A stretch of 64,000 nt of DNA from Dentipellis sp. KUC8613 (taxonomy: Eukaryota; Basidiomycota; Agaricomycetes; Russulales; Hericiaceae). Made by a program: the position numbers and the translations under genes. The stretch spans positions 1,102,396-1,166,395 of the forward strand of contig NSJX01000002.1 in the NCBI GenBank assembly GCA_002286715.1, given 5' to 3'. Of the stretch, positions 23,209 to 34,293 are shown piece by piece (position 1 is the first letter of the stretch; each line of letters begins with the position of its first letter). Under the pieces are notes generated by a model that saw only the letters and a program-made list of their open reading frames with translations, was not told where the DNA came from and did no database searches.

Positions 23209-23905
23209 ATGTCTAAAGGTTTCATGTCATTCCCTGATTCCATGGCCGACTCTCTTCCCTCTTTTCCCAATACATCATCCACCCGCAGTGGAGATCGCAA
23301 CCGTGTCGAAACCCACTGTCGAGCCCTCAATCAGCCCGAGCGCAGTCATATCCACTTCTCTCCGACCCGATCACCCATGGAAAACACCAATCAGTATCCC
23401 AACTCCTTTTCTTCTGTGGAGGGTCTACAGAACAGCCCTATCACCATTGCTGCGCAGGTATGTTTACATTCTAACCCGTGTACTATCGTCTCACACTATT
23501 GACTCGAAGACAGAACTGATTCAGCCAGCACTTCTGTCTGACCTTTCCCCCGATGCCCTTACGCAGATGGTTGACTCTAAGCGCGAATCTCTCCACACGC
23601 GCCGTGCCGAGCTCCAAATGATGCAAGCTCAAATTACTGAAAAACGTCGCCAGATCGAACTTCTGTATTCTCTCGTCGAAACCCAGATCCATTACATCCG
23701 TCTCTCTCAGATCCAGCTAGAGGAAGTAGAGTTGTATGCTCAGGCCCAGAACATCAACATTGAAGACCGGTTGGCCCAGAAGTACAAGCTTCAGCGGGAA
23801 CAGGAGAAAATGATTATTGCTGCTGAAGCTCGCGAGATCTGGACAGACGAGGACTCCGTAGAGGATATGGCGATGACTGGGGACGGCGAGGATAGACGAA
23901 GATGA
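23209..23905 (+). CDS. coiled-coil protein, divergent from the transposase
   Basis: Two-exon gene of roughly 215 residues. The ATG at 23209 (MSKGFMSFPDSMADSLPSF) opens a disordered Ser/Pro/Asn region. One intron (GTATGT at about 23457, acceptor near 23510) joins it to TELIQPALLSDLSPDALTQM. From there the protein is a long charged, heptad-like helix (LHTRRAELQMMQAQITEKRR; LLYSLVETQIHYIRLSQIQL) with an acidic tail ending GEDRRR at 23905. No known domain is recognised. It starts only about 190 bp from the transposase start, so both share a promoter region. That arrangement is typical of accessory genes carried by a DNA transposon, but a host gene next to an insertion is equally possible. Confidence 0.6.
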
Positions 23906-24225
23906 GCAGAATCATGGGTCACAAAGGTGGTGTGTTTACTGTCAGCTTCCCGCTCCGTCTTCTAACAACTGTTCGTAGTATGCCTCCCCTCCTGAAGCCT
24001 GTCCAATCTCATTCAGCTTCCATTCCTCCGTTCATTTCTCGTCGCCGTATGCTTTCTTAGCTTGTATGTATCATAGCGCTGTCGAACGATAGCGTGCTTC
24101 ATTTATGTACTGTTTACCGCCATCTGCACACTTTCACCTCATGTTGATTGGCGCTTCATGCTGACTGCAGCACTTAAATACCGACGCAGCCATTTCCGTG
24201 CATTGTCCGACCTTGCCCAGTTTTT
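23906..24225. other. intergenic, no gene seen
   Basis: This is the spacer between two plus-strand genes: T-rich 3' UTR-like sequence, then the upstream region of the DUF6532-like gene. No inverted repeat matching the far side of the transposase was seen. Confidence 0.5.
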
Positions 24226-26389
24226 ATGGCTGGACGAGGGCAACCCTCGGTGCAGACTACTAATTCACAGAGAGCCAGCCGACCTAGAGGTGCGAACAAG
24301 CCATCGCAGACGAAAGTGAGTATTTTCTAGGCCGATTTCGTGTTGAAGCAATAATTGAAAATATTCTCGAGGACGTTCGGCAAAATCGTCAAGCGGGTCT
24401 CAATCCGGCACATAACCCTCAGGCTCCGCAATTAGGAGTTTCTTCTGAACAGCCTCGCCGAGCAGAAGATTACGAGGAGCCCATGTCGCGCGAAGAGCAC
24501 GAGGTAAAGTTGCTCCTCTTCCGAAAACGATAGTCTTCATGTATGATTCTTCCATCAGGCTCGCGTTCGTGCAATGCACGCCTTGCATCCCTTTCCTGGT
24601 ACGACTCCCATCCCAACTTCGCAGTTTCCCGAAGACAGGCTATATCAGGCCACATCAAGACGTCTAGATTCGGACAGCGCCATACGCACAAGCAGTCAAG
24701 ACATGCAACCCATGTATTCGAACCAACGGGCTGCAGGAGCTGGACCTGAGTTGCATTCTGGCTGGACGATGAACCCTCACTTCTCGGCTGCACATGAACC
24801 AATGCCTGGGTCAGCGCTACAGGGGAGGCATGCCGCTGGGGCAAATTCTGACCCTGGTCTCTCGCAGCTGTCCTCGACGGACAGGTTAAATCTTTTCGAG
24901 CCTCCGTTTCAGAGCGCTGCGGCCTTTGATCGACGTTCCTTTCCAAATCCCGCGACAAACTTACCCTCGTCTGTGCCGCGCCATGCAGGTGCTCCGTCCT
25001 TAACCCATGCTCGCTCAATGGACTCAGGTTTCACAATCGGACCTGAACGTGTCGCGCGCTCTACAACCAATGGTGCCGGACGATATCCCAATCTGCCAGT
25101 GGGCCTCTCACAACGGCCTTCTAGGTCTCTTGAACGCATGCCCTCGGCCGAACGTCTGCAGCCACGGGTCATCTCAAATGTCCAGTCCAATGCTAGTATC
25201 GTTGACAGTCATCGAAGGCGGTCTCACCCTACGAACCCCCCTCGTACCCGTACGTCCTCCCCGCTGACATCTTGTCTCTGCAGCGCACTGACGCATATCA
25301 AGGACAACTGTCACCTACGACAGCACAGGATCCTCTTGCCATGTTACAACGGCAGATGCATTACGATGCTATTATAGCTACCATGCCGCCGCTCAACCAG
25401 CAGGTCAAGGACTACCGCACGGCGTTGATGAAGACCATTAAGCCTCGCATCCAAGCATATATCGCGACGGAGTCAGTCTTTCCCGACCATGCAGCACTTC
25501 ACACGCGGGCAGAAGAGGAGGCGGCGTACGCCTTAACCAAGCATCAACATATTCAGCAGTCAGGGTACGACGCGAGACGCGACACACCTCTCATAACCAA
25601 GGTAAGATATCTCGTATATGCAAGCTATTGTCGCAATACCAATCCATCTACATAGATTGAAGCTGCTGCGAGGCTGTTCCGCTCATGCTTCAAAGATAGT
25701 GCTTCGTGTCTTATAGCGGTTCTCCATCCAGACCTCGCCCCCCCAGGAATAAACGTCCTCCATGAAGACCAGCCGCTTGAGCTGTCCGAGGGCGTGTCCT
25801 CTGCCGAGCAAGCCTGCGCGCGAAGACGCGACTGGATTGCTGGATTGCTCGTCAATCCGTCAGAGAGCCCGTTTCTCCATCGTTACTCTGAGCGTGTGCG
25901 TGTTCATTCTTACGATTGTCAAATCTGCACTCATTCGGCGCGACACTGCAGGGCGTAATGATAGGATTATTCGAAAATGCTAACATGGTCCCGTTGATCC
26001 TCGACATGGTCCTCTTCCAAAAATCTTCTGAAATTGGACACACCTTTCCTGACCTGTTTGCTGATGGTCTTCCCGACACATTGTTTTCTCTTGCTGGCAG
26101 CGCAGCACTCTGTAGTTTGGATGAGTTTAGAACTGGGTCGTATGTACAGTGCAATTTCTCCCGCGAGTTATATCTCCAGCACGAGCAGGCCCTACGTGGA
26201 CTTATTCAAAGGGTGAAACGAAACCAGCCTGCTCTTGCAGAACGCTACCGCAACTTATCCAAGAACATCGTTCAGCGCGGACGGTAAGCGCATTCGCAAG
26301 ACTGCGAAGATTTTTGCGATACTTGTCTCTCACACAAATTGCCTAGGTTGTGGGCAGCTTCTGGCTCGGGCATCGTATCGGATGGCTAA
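24226..26389 (+). CDS. DUF6532-like protein of unknown function
   Basis: The ATG at 24226 (MAGRGQPSVQTTNSQRASRP) opens a disordered N-terminal half rich in Ser, Pro and Arg. It is spread over short exons up to about 25250. The C-terminal half is folded: QQVKDYRTALMKTIKPRIQA, then ITK | IEAAARLFRSCFKD, then GVMIGLFENANMVPLILDMV and SLDEFRTGSYVQCNFSRELY. This layout (basic helix, central hydrophobic block with a C-A-L-D-E-like motif, HEQALRGLIQRV) resembles the fungal DUF6532 family, which is expanded in mushrooms; the match is from memory of the pattern. The frame stops at 26285-26287, but that TAA overlaps a good GTAAGC donor. Splicing to the AG near 26346 would add LWAASGSGIVSDG and end at 26389; I prefer this end. 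Confidence 0.65.
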
Positions 26390-26785
26390 AGAACTATTTT
26401 CATGGATCTTTATTCCAAACGCGAGGTGCAGAGTGAGGTGTCGAAGGAAATCTGTGTTTGATTGTTCGGTAGTGCACTACGACTATTGATGACATCATGC
26501 CCGTTAACTCGTTTTATTTGATGACTCGCATTCATTCACTTATCGTGCAAGTGAGAATAATTTGGATCCCTTACAGTTTAGCATATCGGCCTCTTATCGG
26601 TTGTCGGGTTTGGTTCAGCTTGCAGCCAATGAGAGGTCATTCCGTCCCACTTCTTCTGATCGAGCTCAGAACCCACCGCATTTGCAATTCGACTGCTTTA
26701 CAGATGCTAGTAGTACAGTACTAGTTTCAGGGGACCCTCATCACCGTAGCACATCACAGTCCAGGAGGTATAATTTACAAACGCT
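26390..26785. other. short convergent intergenic stretch
   Basis: The DUF6532-like gene (plus) and the serine-rich gene (minus) converge here. It should hold both 3' UTRs. No gene is seen. Confidence 0.5.
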
Positions 26786-28714
26786 TCACGATATGAAGGC
26801 CTCGTCACCGCTTTCTTCACTTCCCGGTCCGTCAGAGAAAAGAGATGGGCCTTGTAAGTCGTAAATGCTAGCTGGCTCAGAAGGAGCCACCGAGGAGGCT
26901 TGACTTTGAGCAGGGGTGACCAGAGAAGTCCCCGGTAGAGAACGAGAACGAGCCGAAGACGTCTCACGAGCTGGGGTAGGCTGAGAGATTTCCTCGTGTT
27001 CTATTTTCGCCCCGGGCGATTCGGACAATCTCCTGCCGCAGCTGTCTGAGACATCCATAGGCGGGAGGTCCCTCAAAGCAAAAGTAAGAGGAGATTCTGA
27101 GGTGCAGCTGGCGTTTTCAGCCAATTCAAGAGCTGTTTCGACATGAGGCCCTGATGCAGAAAAAGAACTGTCTGGAATGTCCATCTCTATGTCGGCCAGA
27201 GTTTGTTCTTCTGCCTCCCAGCCCACACCAGCCCGTGAGCTGGCAGCAGATCCGTGGCGAGAGGAAGAAGGAAGCGCGGAAGTCTGGTCGGTCTCACGAA
27301 CGAGGGCAGGAAGACCTAAGAATAACCCGATTGCGTTCCAGGGGTAAGGGTCCTCCAGAAAAGTCCCGAGAGGAACGTAGTCTCCAGATGGGGCGCCGAA
27401 GGCACGGGGACTTTCGGATGAGCCAAAAGTGGGCGGAACAGACGAAGGCGAGCTAACGAGTGGTGACTGAGAGGTCCCTGCGACCGTCTGCCCTTTGAAA
27501 ATATATGGAGACACCAGCGTTGATTCCGTCGAGTGGAACTGAGAACGTGCTGGGGACGAGAACTCGAGTATGATATTGGAGGTCGCAGGTGATTCCAGCC
27601 TGAGAGGCCCTTTCCTCGGTGTCCTTGGCGGAGAGCCATTGTAACTGAAGAATCTGCCTAAACATTGCGACGAAACAGGAGGCTCAGTAGGTTTGTAGGC
27701 GTCTAGGTAATCCAGTCCGACATCGGAAGTTCCATATTCTGAGAGCGTCGAGTCATAATCCATCAAGTCAGCGGGCAGCCAAGCGGTATTTTCCATGCCA
27801 GTCGTATAGGATTCCAGACTTGGTGGGAGGTTACCGTCGTGAAGCCACAATGCAGGTTTAGTCGGTGAAGTAGGATAGCAAGATTCAGGAGTGTCAGATG
27901 GGCGCCGGGTAAGGGGCTGTTGGAGCACTGAATGAGTAGGACCCACGGCTCCTCGGATGTTCTCGGCAGGCGAAGGTGTAGAGGGCAGGGCAGATGGTGC
28001 CTCTGACTGAGCAGACGTGAGTGGTATACTGTGAGACAGACGAAAGGCAAAGAATACCTCTTGTCGACCAGGATTAAATGCGGCAGGTGTGACTTCTCTA
28101 TAGCTAGACGCATACATGGAGGTCCCTTGCGCCTGACGTGGTTTGCTTGAGATCCCGACAAGGTCGGGCATATTTAGAACACAGTCTATGGCGGATCGGT
28201 CTCCCTGCGCTGTGAAACCCATTCACGATGAGTATCGCCGAAAACATTGAAGAAGCGTTAGGATATACAGTTCTGTGCTAGAGCTCTCAGCACTTTGGAT
28301 GACCGAGTCTTGGTGCGTCGGTCGGAGTCCGAGGAAGACCAGGTTGAAAATTCTCGATTCGGACGGAAGGTACGTACGAAGTCGCTGGTATTTCGGCCAC
28401 CTTGCGTAGGTGCATCGGGTTGATTGGCATGTGCAAGATCAAAGCGAGGAAAACTGCTTTTATGCGATGGCTGCTGGAGAAGAGTTTTAGACTTGCCCAT
28501 GTCCTTGCTAAGGATTTCGTGCCGCAGCTTGCCAAAATGTCCTTTCTGAACGCGGCCCGTTATATCCTTTGAGCGTGACTTGGCAAGATTCCTGAAATAA
28601 GTATGTAGGTGCCGACATTGTCAACGATGTACATCATAGTCATATGATACGGCGAGAATTGGTTGGAGAGACAGGTACATACCTTTTACCCCCCATCCAA
28701 TTCGTTCCCGTCAT
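26786..28714 (-). CDS. serine/proline-rich protein with conserved-looking basic N terminus
   Basis: Three exons and about 590 residues. A tiny first exon starts at the ATG at 28714 and encodes MTGTNWMGGKR. An intron (GTATGT to TTTCAG) joins it to NLAKSRSKDITGRVQKGHFG, KLRHEILSKDMGKSKTLLQQ and so on. A second intron (GTATATCC..TTCACAG, about 28204-28262) leads into the long last exon, QGDRSAIDCVLNMPDLVGIS. The rest is mainly disordered Ser/Pro/Thr/Glu sequence with repeated S-P motifs (likely phosphorylation sites, inference) and ends in an acidic tail before the stop at 26786. An alternative start at 28500 (MGKSK) would omit the basic N terminus. The GGKR...RSKD...QKxHFGKLR pattern looks like a conserved short motif, but I do not recognise the family. 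Confidence 0.65.
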
Positions 28715-29705
28715 TTTGAGAGCTATACACTGCGGAGATGAACTAAAGGGTAAAAACAGACAAGAGCTTGGATCTGGATGAGTCGGACGAGGTCAACGTC
28801 ACGGTTGGACCGGTCGCAGACCCGACGCGGCGGTCACGGTGGCAAGTGTTTTCTGCTCACGGCCCCCACCCTTGCCAGCTTTTTACCTCATTTCTGCCTC
28901 TGAGAGCCTACATTGAATATTGAAGCATCAGCATTCCTTAGCAGTGTGCTGTGGCGTGCCCGGGCCCTCGGAGTTCGCGTCAGATTGGCAGGTAATACGC
29001 ATTGACGTGAATAGCGTCTCGAGTCTTCTTGGATGAATAAGTATACACAAGTTTTCCACCGGGTTCGCATGTAAAATCGCTCTAACTGCGCTGACCGCCT
29101 GTGACCATTTCTTCACGGAGGCCCGCAGACGGAACAGAATACGAAGAGAAAACACGCTCCCGGTCGTCTGACACGTCTTCTGAACATCTTCTGAATATCT
29201 TCGACCCCGACAGCCCCTGTTACGTATGGTGACTGACATCTTCTACCATGGAACATGGCATGATCATGTTGCACTGCCCTTTGGCTTTGAATCCCATGCG
29301 GTCGGCGACGGTGAAGGAGCTTCAGGCGAGTTTGCCGGTGAGTCTCACCTCAGACTTGTCATTTGCAGCACCGAGAAATTCAGACATTTTCTCACAGCTA
29401 TGTAGTGGGGTCTTATCTCCCATTAAGCGGTTGCGATATTCAGGCCTTGAATGAACGCATGTCCCCTCTTCGAACAGTCCCTGGACTCCTTAAAGGTTCC
29501 TGGAGAGTGTTCGATGCGTTTCTCGTGGTCTGTTCATTCCCTCATCGAGCGATTCCCAGCATGCATGTCTGCTATATGGAGATATCACACCTCGACTACT
29601 CATGTGTCCGTCGACTCGTTTAGCATCGAAGCTACATCATCGAGTCCAGCTATTTGAATAGCTCTTTTCCCGCATGGATCCTCCAACTTCGCCCTTCAGC
29701 CAGCT
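28715..29705. other. intergenic, upstream of the esterase and the serine-rich gene
   Basis: This is a divergent promoter region of 990 bp. Frames of up to 100 codons occur on both strands but none is convincing. A run at 29243-29400 (YHGTWHDHVALPFGFE...) reads open without a supported gene model. No TATA box was identified with confidence. Confidence 0.45.
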
Positions 29706-32065
29706 ATGGTCTTAGTCCTTGCAGTTATCGTGTCCTCGATCCTCCTTTCTGTCGGCGCTCAGGCTCCAGAAGCAAAGCTATCAATTGGCACATTTCGAGG
29801 CTCGTCTATAAATGGGACGGATCAGTGGCTCGGAATTCCGTATGCAGAACCGCCTGTTGGTAGCTTGCGTTTCAAAGCGCCAGTGCCCATTGCTCGCGCC
29901 TTTCCAGGTGTTCAGAATGCGTTCACTTTCGGCAACGCTTGCCCTCAGCCCATATCAGCTAGTCTCGGTGCGCCCATTGGCGAAGATTGCTTGTTCCTCA
30001 ATGTATGTCTCCCTCTCCGCTATAATGCATATGCTTGGCTCAACATGCTATTACTAGGTATGGCGACCGGAGAACACACCTGAAGATGCCCAGCTTCCTG
30101 TACTGATATGGATTCATGTGCGCATTGTATCCTAGTCTTGTGGCGGGTGTATGAATGACGTCTACGTAGGGCGGTGTATACAATACAGGGTCAGTGAAAC
30201 CATGTCACTTGCCGGGACTTCGTGCTTATTTCCCCCCTAGATCATCATCAAATCCTGAGTTCAACGGGACCGGTAGGTATCATCATAAGGAAGCATCTAC
30301 TTACTCACTCGATGTACCAGGTATCATCAATCGCAGCAAGCAAATTGGAAAACCGATCGTCTTCGTGTCAATGTCAGTACATCTTTCCAGTCTACATCCT
30401 TCTATCTGACACAAGATATAAAAAGAAATTATCGCCTGAACACCTTTGGTTTCGTGAGTCGATGAAGCAGTCTTCCGGAAAATGCGTTCTGATACATAGT
30501 CAAGCTTGCCAGCTCTCATGTTCCCGTGTCCGACCTCAATGCCGGCCTTCAGGATCAGCGACAAGCTTTCACGTTTGTTCAGGAGAATATAGCTCGATTT
30601 GGTGGCGACCCGACGAAGGCAAGGCTTCATCTATATCCTATAGGATCTACTAATCAACATGCAAATTGAAGGTCACCATCTGGGGACAGGTAAGCGCTTG
30701 ATTCTGCACTCGTATTACTGTCAATTGAACGAAGGACAGTCAGCCGGTGCGGGCAGCGTTGAGGCTCAAATTATCTATCATTCCTCCAAGCCCCTGTTCC
30801 GCGGAGCTATCATGGACTCACTCACAGGTCCATTGTACGTGGTGATTCTACTTGGAGCGTCTCCGAGATGGGCTGACCATGGGTGATATTACTGTAGTAA
30901 AAACTCTCCTCCTCCAAGCACTTATGACGAACCTGGAAAGCCATTCGCACTTGTCTTGAATGCGACTGGTTGTACCGCTGGCCCCACTTCTTTCCGGTGT
31001 CTGCAGGAAGCCCCATTTGAAGTAAGCGTCATGGCACATGTCTTCGAATCATTGCTTACCACAACGATATCTAGCCCCTAGTCAATTTCAGTAATACCAT
31101 GATACATGGAACCTTGAACAGCCAATTCTGGGAGCCCACAGTCGCACCCGGCAGTTTTTCTCCAGTCCTTGCTTCTACCAAAGTGGCAGCAGGCGATTTC
31201 CTTCATATCCCGATGATTGCTGGGACGAATGTGTGTCACGATTTACACCGAGAGATCGCAGCACAAGCAACTGACATAGTTCGTAGCTAAATGAAGGAAA
31301 TTCCTTCTCTACGAGTCTGCTTGGGCAGGGCCTCACGGGAGAAGCTCAAGACGATGCATTCGATACGTTCGTCCTGAAATCGGTCATCGACGAAACGAAA
31401 GTCACTTCAGACGTCTTGGACAAAATAAAGACATTATATCCCGCAAATGATTCAAGCCAAGGTGCACCTTTCAACACTGGCGACTCTCTGTTTGATCGAG
31501 CCGCCGCTTGGTACGGGGACAATATGTTCCTAGCTGCGCGCAGACGCTTCTTCGAGAAGGCAGCTCCGTTGCAGCCCATCTTTGCTTACCACTTCAGGGA
31601 ATTCATCCTCGGAAACAACATTACTCTGGGAGGTGAGCAATATTCTACCCATCATGGCACTGAGATCACATGTACATGTTGCTTTTCATAGTCGCCCACG
31701 CGTCCGAGTTGCCACTTCTATTCGGACCCGTCCCACTGGCAGCGGCTATCGAGACGGGCTTTGCGCAGACGTGGTTGGACTTCTATCTCAACTTCATTCA
31801 CGATCTAAGTCCTGGTCGTATGTCATTCTCTTCTAATCATCGAGCCGTGGCCTCATGCGTCCTCCAGCTGCCTGGCCGCAGTACAAGCTCGGTTCCAAGC
31901 TTGTGCTGCAACTGAAGCGAGACAACATCACGCCGATTGTTGACGGTACGACAAGCATGGCTTGGTGTAGGACGAGCTTCTCACTGATTGTGCGACCTAG
32001 ATTTTCACCAGGATATGACGGATTTCTTGAACTCACCAGAAGTGCTCAGCGAGTGGGAGAAGTAA
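29706..32065 (+). CDS. secreted type-B carboxylesterase/lipase (alpha/beta hydrolase)
   Basis: Hydrolyses carboxylic esters. The ATG at 29706 begins a signal peptide (MVLVLAVIVSSILLSVGAQA). The family order follows: LGIPYAEPPVGSLRF, EDCLFLNVWRPEN, the oxyanion-hole HGGG, VSINYRLNTFGF, and LQDQRQAFTFVQENIARFGG. The nucleophile motif is GQSAGAGS, where many relatives have GESAGG. The acid is in GTNLNEGNSF and the histidine in AHASELPLLFG. The gene ends EVLSEWEK at 32063-32065. There are about eleven introns. One appears to be GC..AG (AAG|GCAAGG near 30620), and the GTCACCATCTGGGGACAG exon is only 18 nt. All triad residues are present and every join keeps the frame, so it should be functional. 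It meets the 2OG-oxygenase array tail-to-tail with a 99-bp spacer. The substrate is unknown. Confidence 0.85.
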
Positions 32066-32164
32066 GACTTCGATATTTTTATCTTCACAGATTTCATGTC
32101 TGCTGCGGACGTTTACTTCTGATACATCATACATATTGCGTACAAAGTCCATGGTCGGTCAACA

Positions 32165-33751
32165 TCAGTTGAAGTGTTTTACACGGATCCCGGCTACCAC
32201 TTCCTCCTCGACGCCCTTCTCTGTGCTCTTTTTCAACTCTGACGTGCCGTACGCGGCTGTCCTCGCCTTCCGCCAGGTTGCCATCGAAGGTTCCTGCCCT
32301 TCAGGAGCCCGTCTGACGACATCGAAGTTCTGCAGAACCGGACTGCTCATGAACGGTGCGAGCGGCAAGTCGTCGTCCGCGTAGCAGAAGTAGATCACGC
32401 CGAGCCGCTTGTACCCCTGCTGGTCCTCTGGCGGCTGCACCACCCGGTGGATCGCAGACTTGTAGTATCCCCCGCTCAGCATGTCGAGCGTGTCGCCGCA
32501 GTTCACGATCTATGAGTGGCAGCCTGGTCAGGCTCGTGTAGAGAGCTCATGCAGGCTCGTGACTGACCAAGGCGTTCTCTTTATGCTTGACATACCTCCA
32601 CTTGCCTTCAGCGTCCCGGATCTGCAATGCAGCTACCGGCTGGCTCCAAAGCAAGCTCAGACTCGTATGGTCTGAGATGTAGTCAAGGTAAGTCACCACC
32701 ATGCTTCTGCCGACAGCCCGAACTGACCTGCGTGTCCCTTGAGCCAGACGTTTTCTGTTTGAACTTCTTCCTCTGCAGGTCGTGGGTGGCTGGAAGACAT
32801 TTAACGATCAGAACTTCGGCATAACGGTCGATTCGGCTTACTATAAGATGAAGCGGGCTACATTTTTCGTCAGCGCGGATAATTCAATTTAGGGTACAAC
32901 GGACTCACCATATGAATGGTTCTTCTCATTGAAACTGTGGACGTTTGAAAGGGTGTCTTCAGGCAACTCTAGCCCCAACGCCAAAAGTCTACCGCGCCAA
33001 CGCATGAGACTCTTGGATTCAAAAGGATGGACAGAGGTGCGTACTTCGTCAGCTCGTGGATGACGCCCTCATGGTTGAACCTGATGAAGTCCTGGATTTC
33101 AGGCAGGAATGGGCGCAAAGCAGATGGGTGCTGTTTCAGGTTGACTTCTCGGTTAACTAACGCAGGGTATCAGGACCTCATTCAGACAGCAAAATCAGTG
33201 AAAAGCTTACTGTTGTAATGCTCCAGCCTGTCTTTTACACCGTTTGCGATGTGCTAGGTTTGTTCCAAGATCAGATGCAGCCGACCGGCATCACAACGAA
33301 AGTCACTCACCCAATACTGTAATGGCTTGTACCCCATGAAGGTGCCGGTCTCCTTAATCTTCGCTTCGTACACCTTCTTCTCTTCTGGCTCAACGCTCAC
33401 AAAGGGAACCGATGCGATGTCAAACATGCGTTCAATCTGCACAACATCCACAATTAGAAGTTGTCTTATCCAATGTTCACGAACGCTCTGACCTGCGGTT
33501 GCTCTAAGCCGTGATTTACGACATAGAAGAAACCTTGGTTGTGCATCGCATCAGCTGCGATCCGAACCTGTTCGGCTCGTTCCTCAGGCGTCCTGGCCTT
33601 GTGGAGGTCAATGGTCTGTAGCTCGGCCCAATCGACTAGCAGCGCGCAGTCAGATGGAGAAGCTAACGCGTATCACGATGTACTCACGATCTGCTGAGGT
33701 TGCGGGCGCTGGAACCCAGTGCGGAGCAGGAGGTTGTGTGATTGCTGGCAT
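32165..33751 (-). CDS. 2OG-Fe(II) oxygenase, isopenicillin-N-synthase-like (array copy 1)
   Basis: A non-haem iron, 2-oxoglutarate-dependent oxygenase of the DIOX_N/2OG-FeII_Oxy type, annotated in mushrooms as clavaminate-synthase-like. Reading right to left: the ATG at 33751 (MPAITQPPAPHWVPAP), the N-terminal domain GFFYVVNHGLEQPQIERMFD, ANGVKDRLEHYN, and, after introns, LLALGLELPEDTL. The iron ligands are GHADHTS (His, Asp; split by an intron inside the Asp codon) and SAIHRVV (His). The C terminus ends VKHFN at 32165. All exons can be joined in frame, including a join TK|LLALG at a GTAG acceptor, so it is not a pseudogene. It is the most divergent of the three copies (RLGVIYFCYADDD where the others have FHYMAD). 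A TATA-like TATTAATATA lies about 63 bp upstream. Substrate unknown. Confidence 0.83.
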
Positions 33752-34293
33752 GGTGGATGGTAGTTTGGCAAGGAGACGGAATGATAGCGCTGGATAGCAG
33801 TGGGGTCGTGCAGTATATTAATACTCTTCCCCGCTTACCCTCTCAGGACCGGTGGGTCACAAGCATTGGGATAACGTGGTCCCGTAAGGTGGCTGCCGTT
33901 CACACCTTCGAACGAAGATATGGCAAACATTCACACCTTCAAGTGAAGAAATGGCAACATTTGGCCGTCCTATGGCGTGACGGTACGGTGTAGGCCTGGT
34001 GGCTGTCGCGGGTCTCCCGAGCAAGTACACATCCGCGCTTGGCCAAGCTTCAACTAGGCTCGATTACTTGTCGGCGTCTATTGAAGAGCCGCCGGCATGC
34101 GAATCGATATGGTTCAAGGACAGCGACAGGAACGTCGTCGACGCGGGCCCAGATTAAATAAATATCACGTTGTTCACGGACGATGCAGCAGACAGTTACT
34201 ACATAAATCATATGTCATTGCAGAACTCTCGACGCCAATCTGCAGATACTTTATCGTACAGCAACTCTATATACAACGACGCGCATAGTTCAC
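33752..34293. other. intergenic, promoter of array copy 1
   Basis: It holds the upstream region of copy 1 (TATTAATATA on the minus strand at 33814-33823) and the 3' UTR of copy 2. Two near-identical 16-bp strings (CACACCTTCGAACGAA, CACACCTTCAAGTGAA) at about 33901 and 33931 form a degenerate direct repeat of about 30-bp period. No gene is seen. Confidence 0.5.

Noticed and set aside
32165..33751. Array copy 1 as a pseudogene
   Set aside because: Apparent stops vanish once the introns are placed (notably the TK|LLALG and GHA|DHTS joins); all metal ligands remain.
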